Shown here: positions 61,881 to 64,000 of the stretch, piece after piece
Layout of the letters: each line of letters starts with the position of its first letter
How positions within the stretch are numbered: the stretch's first letter is position 1
The notes under the pieces: generated by a model
The model's input: only the letters and a program-made list of their open reading frames with translations
Told to the model about the DNA's origin: nothing
Databases searched by the model: none
Program-made: the position numbers and the translations under genes
Origin: Ochrobactrum vermis
GTDB lineage: Bacteria; Pseudomonadota; Alphaproteobacteria; Rhizobiales; Rhizobiaceae
NCBI RefSeq assembly: GCF_002975205.1
Contig: NZ_PCOC01000001.1
Coordinates: 1,612,001-1,676,000, forward strand
Reading direction: 5' to 3'
Length of the DNA stretch: 64,000 nucleotides

Positions 61881-63038
61881 ATGGATGCTGCCGGCCAGAA
61901 CCAGTTCGAACTGAACGAAGATCAGCTTGCTATTCAGGATATGGCGCGAGCCTTCGCCAGCGACCGTGTCGCCCCGCAGGCTTTGCAATGGGATCGTGAC
62001 AAGCACTTCCCGATTGACGTCCTGCGCGAGACCGGACCACTCGGCATGGGTGGCATCTATGTGCGTGAAGATGTCGGCGGATCGGCGTTGAACCGGCTGG
62101 ATGCGGTACTCATTTTTGAAGCTCTGGCAACTGCATGCCCTTCATTTTCGGCTTTCGTTTCCATTCACAACATGGCCGCATGGATGATCGATACATACGG
62201 CAATGAGGAGCAACGTCAGCGCCTTCTGCCAAAACTCGCATCTATGGAATCGCTTGCCAGCTATTGTCTGACCGAACCTGGATCCGGCTCGGATGCAGCG
62301 GCACTCAGGACGCGCGCCACACGCGATGGCGACCACTATGTCCTCAACGGTTCCAAACAGTTCATTTCCGGTGCAGGCGCTACAGATATCTATGTGACCA
62401 TGGTGCGTACCGGTGAGGACGGCCCCAATGGGATTTCCACCATCGTTGTGCCAAAAGATGCACCCGGCCTTTCCTTTGGCGCCAATGAATTCAAGATGGG
62501 CTGGAACGCGCAACCGACGAGAACCGTCAATTTCGACAATTGCCGCGTTCCGGTTGAAAACCTTCTCGGCGAGGAAGGAACAGGCTTTCGTATAGCGATG
62601 GCAGGTCTTGATGGCGGCCGCCTCAATATTGCCGCCTGCTCGCTTGGCGGCGCGCAATCGGCACTCGACAAGTCGCTGGAATATTGCAGCCAGCGCAAGG
62701 CCTTCGGCCAGACAATTGATCGTTTTCAGGTATTGCAGTTCCGCCTCGCCGACATGGAAACGGAACTCTCGGCATCGCGTCTTCTGCTTTATACCGCTGC
62801 CAGCAAGCTGGATCGTAAGACCCACGATGCTGGTAAATGGTCGGCCATGGCCAAACGCTTCGTCACCGATACAGGTTTCGACGTGGCGAATGAAGCACTG
62901 CAGCTCTTTGGCGGCTATGGCTATCTGCATGAGTATGGAATCGAAAAAATCGTCCGCGATCTGCGAGTTCACCAGATCCTCGAAGGTACGAACGAGATCA
63001 TGCGTGTGATCATTGCGCGCCAGATGATCGGGCGTTGA
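61881..63038 (+). CDS. Acyl-CoA dehydrogenase (isobutyryl-CoA type)
   Basis: 385 residues from the ATG at 61881, with GGGGAGG six bases upstream; a GTG at 61857 is in frame. FAD enzyme that forms an alpha-beta double bond in acyl-CoA. Domains: N-terminal helical, middle beta (CLTEPGSGSDAAALRTRA, FISGAGATDIYVTMV), and C-terminal helical (QLFGGYGYLHEYGIEKIVRDLRV, HQILEGTNEIMRVIIA, with the catalytic Glu in the last segment). The mmsB gene right after it points to isobutyryl-CoA in valine breakdown. Confidence 0.93.
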   Translation: MDAAGQNQFELNEDQLAIQDMARAFASDRVAPQALQWDRDKHFPIDVLRETGPLGMGGIYVREDVGGSALNRLDAVLIFEALATACPSFSAFVSIHNMAAWMIDTYGNEEQRQRLLPKLASMESLASYCLTEPGSGSDAAALRTRATRDGDHYVLNGSKQFISGAGATDIYVTMVRTGEDGPNGISTIVVPKDAPGLSFGANEFKMGWNAQPTRTVNFDNCRVPVENLLGEEGTGFRIAMAGLDGGRLNIAACSLGGAQSALDKSLEYCSQRKAFGQTIDRFQVLQFRLADMETELSASRLLLYTAASKLDRKTHDAGKWSAMAKRFVTDTGFDVANEALQLFGGYGYLHEYGIEKIVRDLRVHQILEGTNEIMRVIIARQMIGR

Positions 63039-63073
63039 TTCTAAATTAACAACCGCCAAGGGAGGAATTCACT

Positions 63074-63961
63074 ATGGCCACAATAGCATTTATCGGCCTT
63101 GGCAATATGGGCGGCCCGATGGCTGCAAATCTCGTGAAAGCCGGTCATACCGTCCGCGGCTTCGACCTTTTGCCACAGCACCTCGAAGAGGCAAAAGCAA
63201 ACGGTCTCTCGATCGCTTCGACCGCACAGGATGCGGTCGCGGATGTCGACGTGGTAATCACCATGCTACCGGCGGGGAAGCACGTCATCTCCGTCTACGA
63301 AGACATTGCGCCAAAAGCCCGAAAAGATTCACTTTTCATCGACTGCTCGACAATCGACGTGGACTCAGCGCGCAAAGCTCATGAATTAGCCGCAGATCAT
63401 GGACACCTTTCCATAGATGCACCTGTTTCAGGCGGCACTGGAGGTGCTTCTGCGGGCACACTGACCTTCATGGCCGGTGGCAGCGACGATGCTTTCAAAC
63501 GCGGAGAACCGGTCCTGCAGCCCATGGCCGGAAAAATCGTTCATTGCGGCGGCGACGGCGCAGGGCAGGCTGCAAAGATATGCAACAATATGATTCTCGG
63601 CATATCGATGATCGGCGTCAGCGAGGCTTTCGTTCTGGCGGAGAAGCTTGGCCTGTCACATCAGGCGCTCTTTGATGTGGCTTCGACATCGTCGGGGCAA
63701 TGCTGGTCGTTGACGACCTACTGCCCAGTTCCAGGCCCCGTTCCAACATCACCAGCGAATCGGGACTATAAACCCGGCTTTGCTGCTGCTTTGATGCTAA
63801 AAGATCTCAAACTCTCACAAGAGGCGGCCCAAAGCGCCGGTGCTGAAACACCACTCGGAGCGCACGCACAGGAACTTTACAGTCTTTTTGATAGCGAGGG
63901 GCATGGCGGCGAAGACTTCTCCGGCATCATCAACTACCTGCGCTCCAAATCCGGGACCTAG
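63074..63961 (+). CDS. mmsB: 3-Hydroxyisobutyrate dehydrogenase
   Basis: 295 residues. Oxidises 3-hydroxyisobutyrate to methylmalonate semialdehyde with NAD in valine catabolism. Rossmann motif FIGLGNMGGPMAANLVKAGH, substrate loop DAPVSGGTGGASAGTLTFM, and the catalytic Lys in GAGQAAKICNNMILGISM. The C-terminal domain includes KPGFAAALMLKDLKL. It starts 35 bp after the dehydrogenase gene with GGGAGG upstream, so the two form one operon. Confidence 0.96.
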   Translation: MATIAFIGLGNMGGPMAANLVKAGHTVRGFDLLPQHLEEAKANGLSIASTAQDAVADVDVVITMLPAGKHVISVYEDIAPKARKDSLFIDCSTIDVDSARKAHELAADHGHLSIDAPVSGGTGGASAGTLTFMAGGSDDAFKRGEPVLQPMAGKIVHCGGDGAGQAAKICNNMILGISMIGVSEAFVLAEKLGLSHQALFDVASTSSGQCWSLTTYCPVPGPVPTSPANRDYKPGFAAALMLKDLKLSQEAAQSAGAETPLGAHAQELYSLFDSEGHGGEDFSGIINYLRSKSGT

Positions 63962-64000
63962 CAAACAATTACCCATGCAAAAAACTTGCATTGTTTAGAT

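Noticed and set aside
1..64000. CRISPR array, prophage, toxin-antitoxin or integrase-bounded island
   Set aside because: No regular short repeats with spacers, no phage structural genes, no integrase beside the tRNA-Glu genes, and no small gene pair of toxin-antitoxin type that I could recognise.

Overview
The window is chromosomal DNA from an alphaproteobacterium of the Rhizobiales, most likely the Brucella/Ochrobactrum group (family Brucellaceae). This is inferred from protein character: an Omp25/Omp31-type porin-like protein, a CobR corrin reductase of the type described in Brucella, rhizobial-type CobE, CbtA and CbtB, and the local order alaC-hom / glpX-recJ. Codon use and base composition look even across the window. 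The one clear recent mobile element is an IS3-family insertion sequence at 7555-9011.

Layout. 1-2547: end of a membrane-anchored unknown protein, then a divergent TetA-like exporter and TetR repressor around two tet-type operators. 2564-7536: housekeeping genes (DUF3126, cysE, a hydrolase, DUF192, a double cold-shock-domain protein, gloA). 7555-9011: the IS, which sits inside the terminator hairpin that once lay between gloA and a Tim44-like gene. 9042-18322: recJ, glpX, an ABC-F ATPase, hom, an alaC-type aminotransferase and a lipoprotein, all on the minus strand. 18886-24558: an M15-type lipoprotein, two near-identical tRNA-Glu genes with matching promoters, DUF2218, a 37-aa membrane peptide, sfsA-map-radC and a beta-barrel protein. 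24882-31370: a dipeptidase and a five-gene peptide ABC import operon.

31407-61699 is a cobalamin (B12) supercluster broken into short operons on both strands: cobL (with a siderophore-interacting protein downstream); cobG-H-I-J; cobR; cobA-B-C-D; cbiD-cobK; cobM; cobE; and a B12-riboswitch operon cbtB-cbtA-cobP-cobW-cobN-cobO plus a small DMT transporter; then cobQ. Together these cover uroporphyrinogen III methylation to cobyrinic acid a,c-diamide, cobalt uptake and chelation (CobN only; CobS and CobT are not in the window), reduction, adenosylation, amidation, aminopropanol attachment and nucleotide-loop activation. The set is a hybrid: oxygen-type CobG with CbiD in place of CobF, and CobJ fused to a CbiG-like region while a separate CobE also exists. 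Non-cob genes (a hydrolase, an orphan binding protein, a TetR/MFS pair, a TerB-like protein, a TSUP permease) are scattered among them. 61881-63961 holds an acyl-CoA dehydrogenase and mmsB, probably valine catabolism.

The most notable points are the hybrid corrin pathway with the easily missed cobE, the half-size transporter at the end of the riboswitch operon, the IS that splits a terminator, and the tet-type tandem operators. I did not find a clearly new defence or mobile system, and I saw no CRISPR array or prophage.
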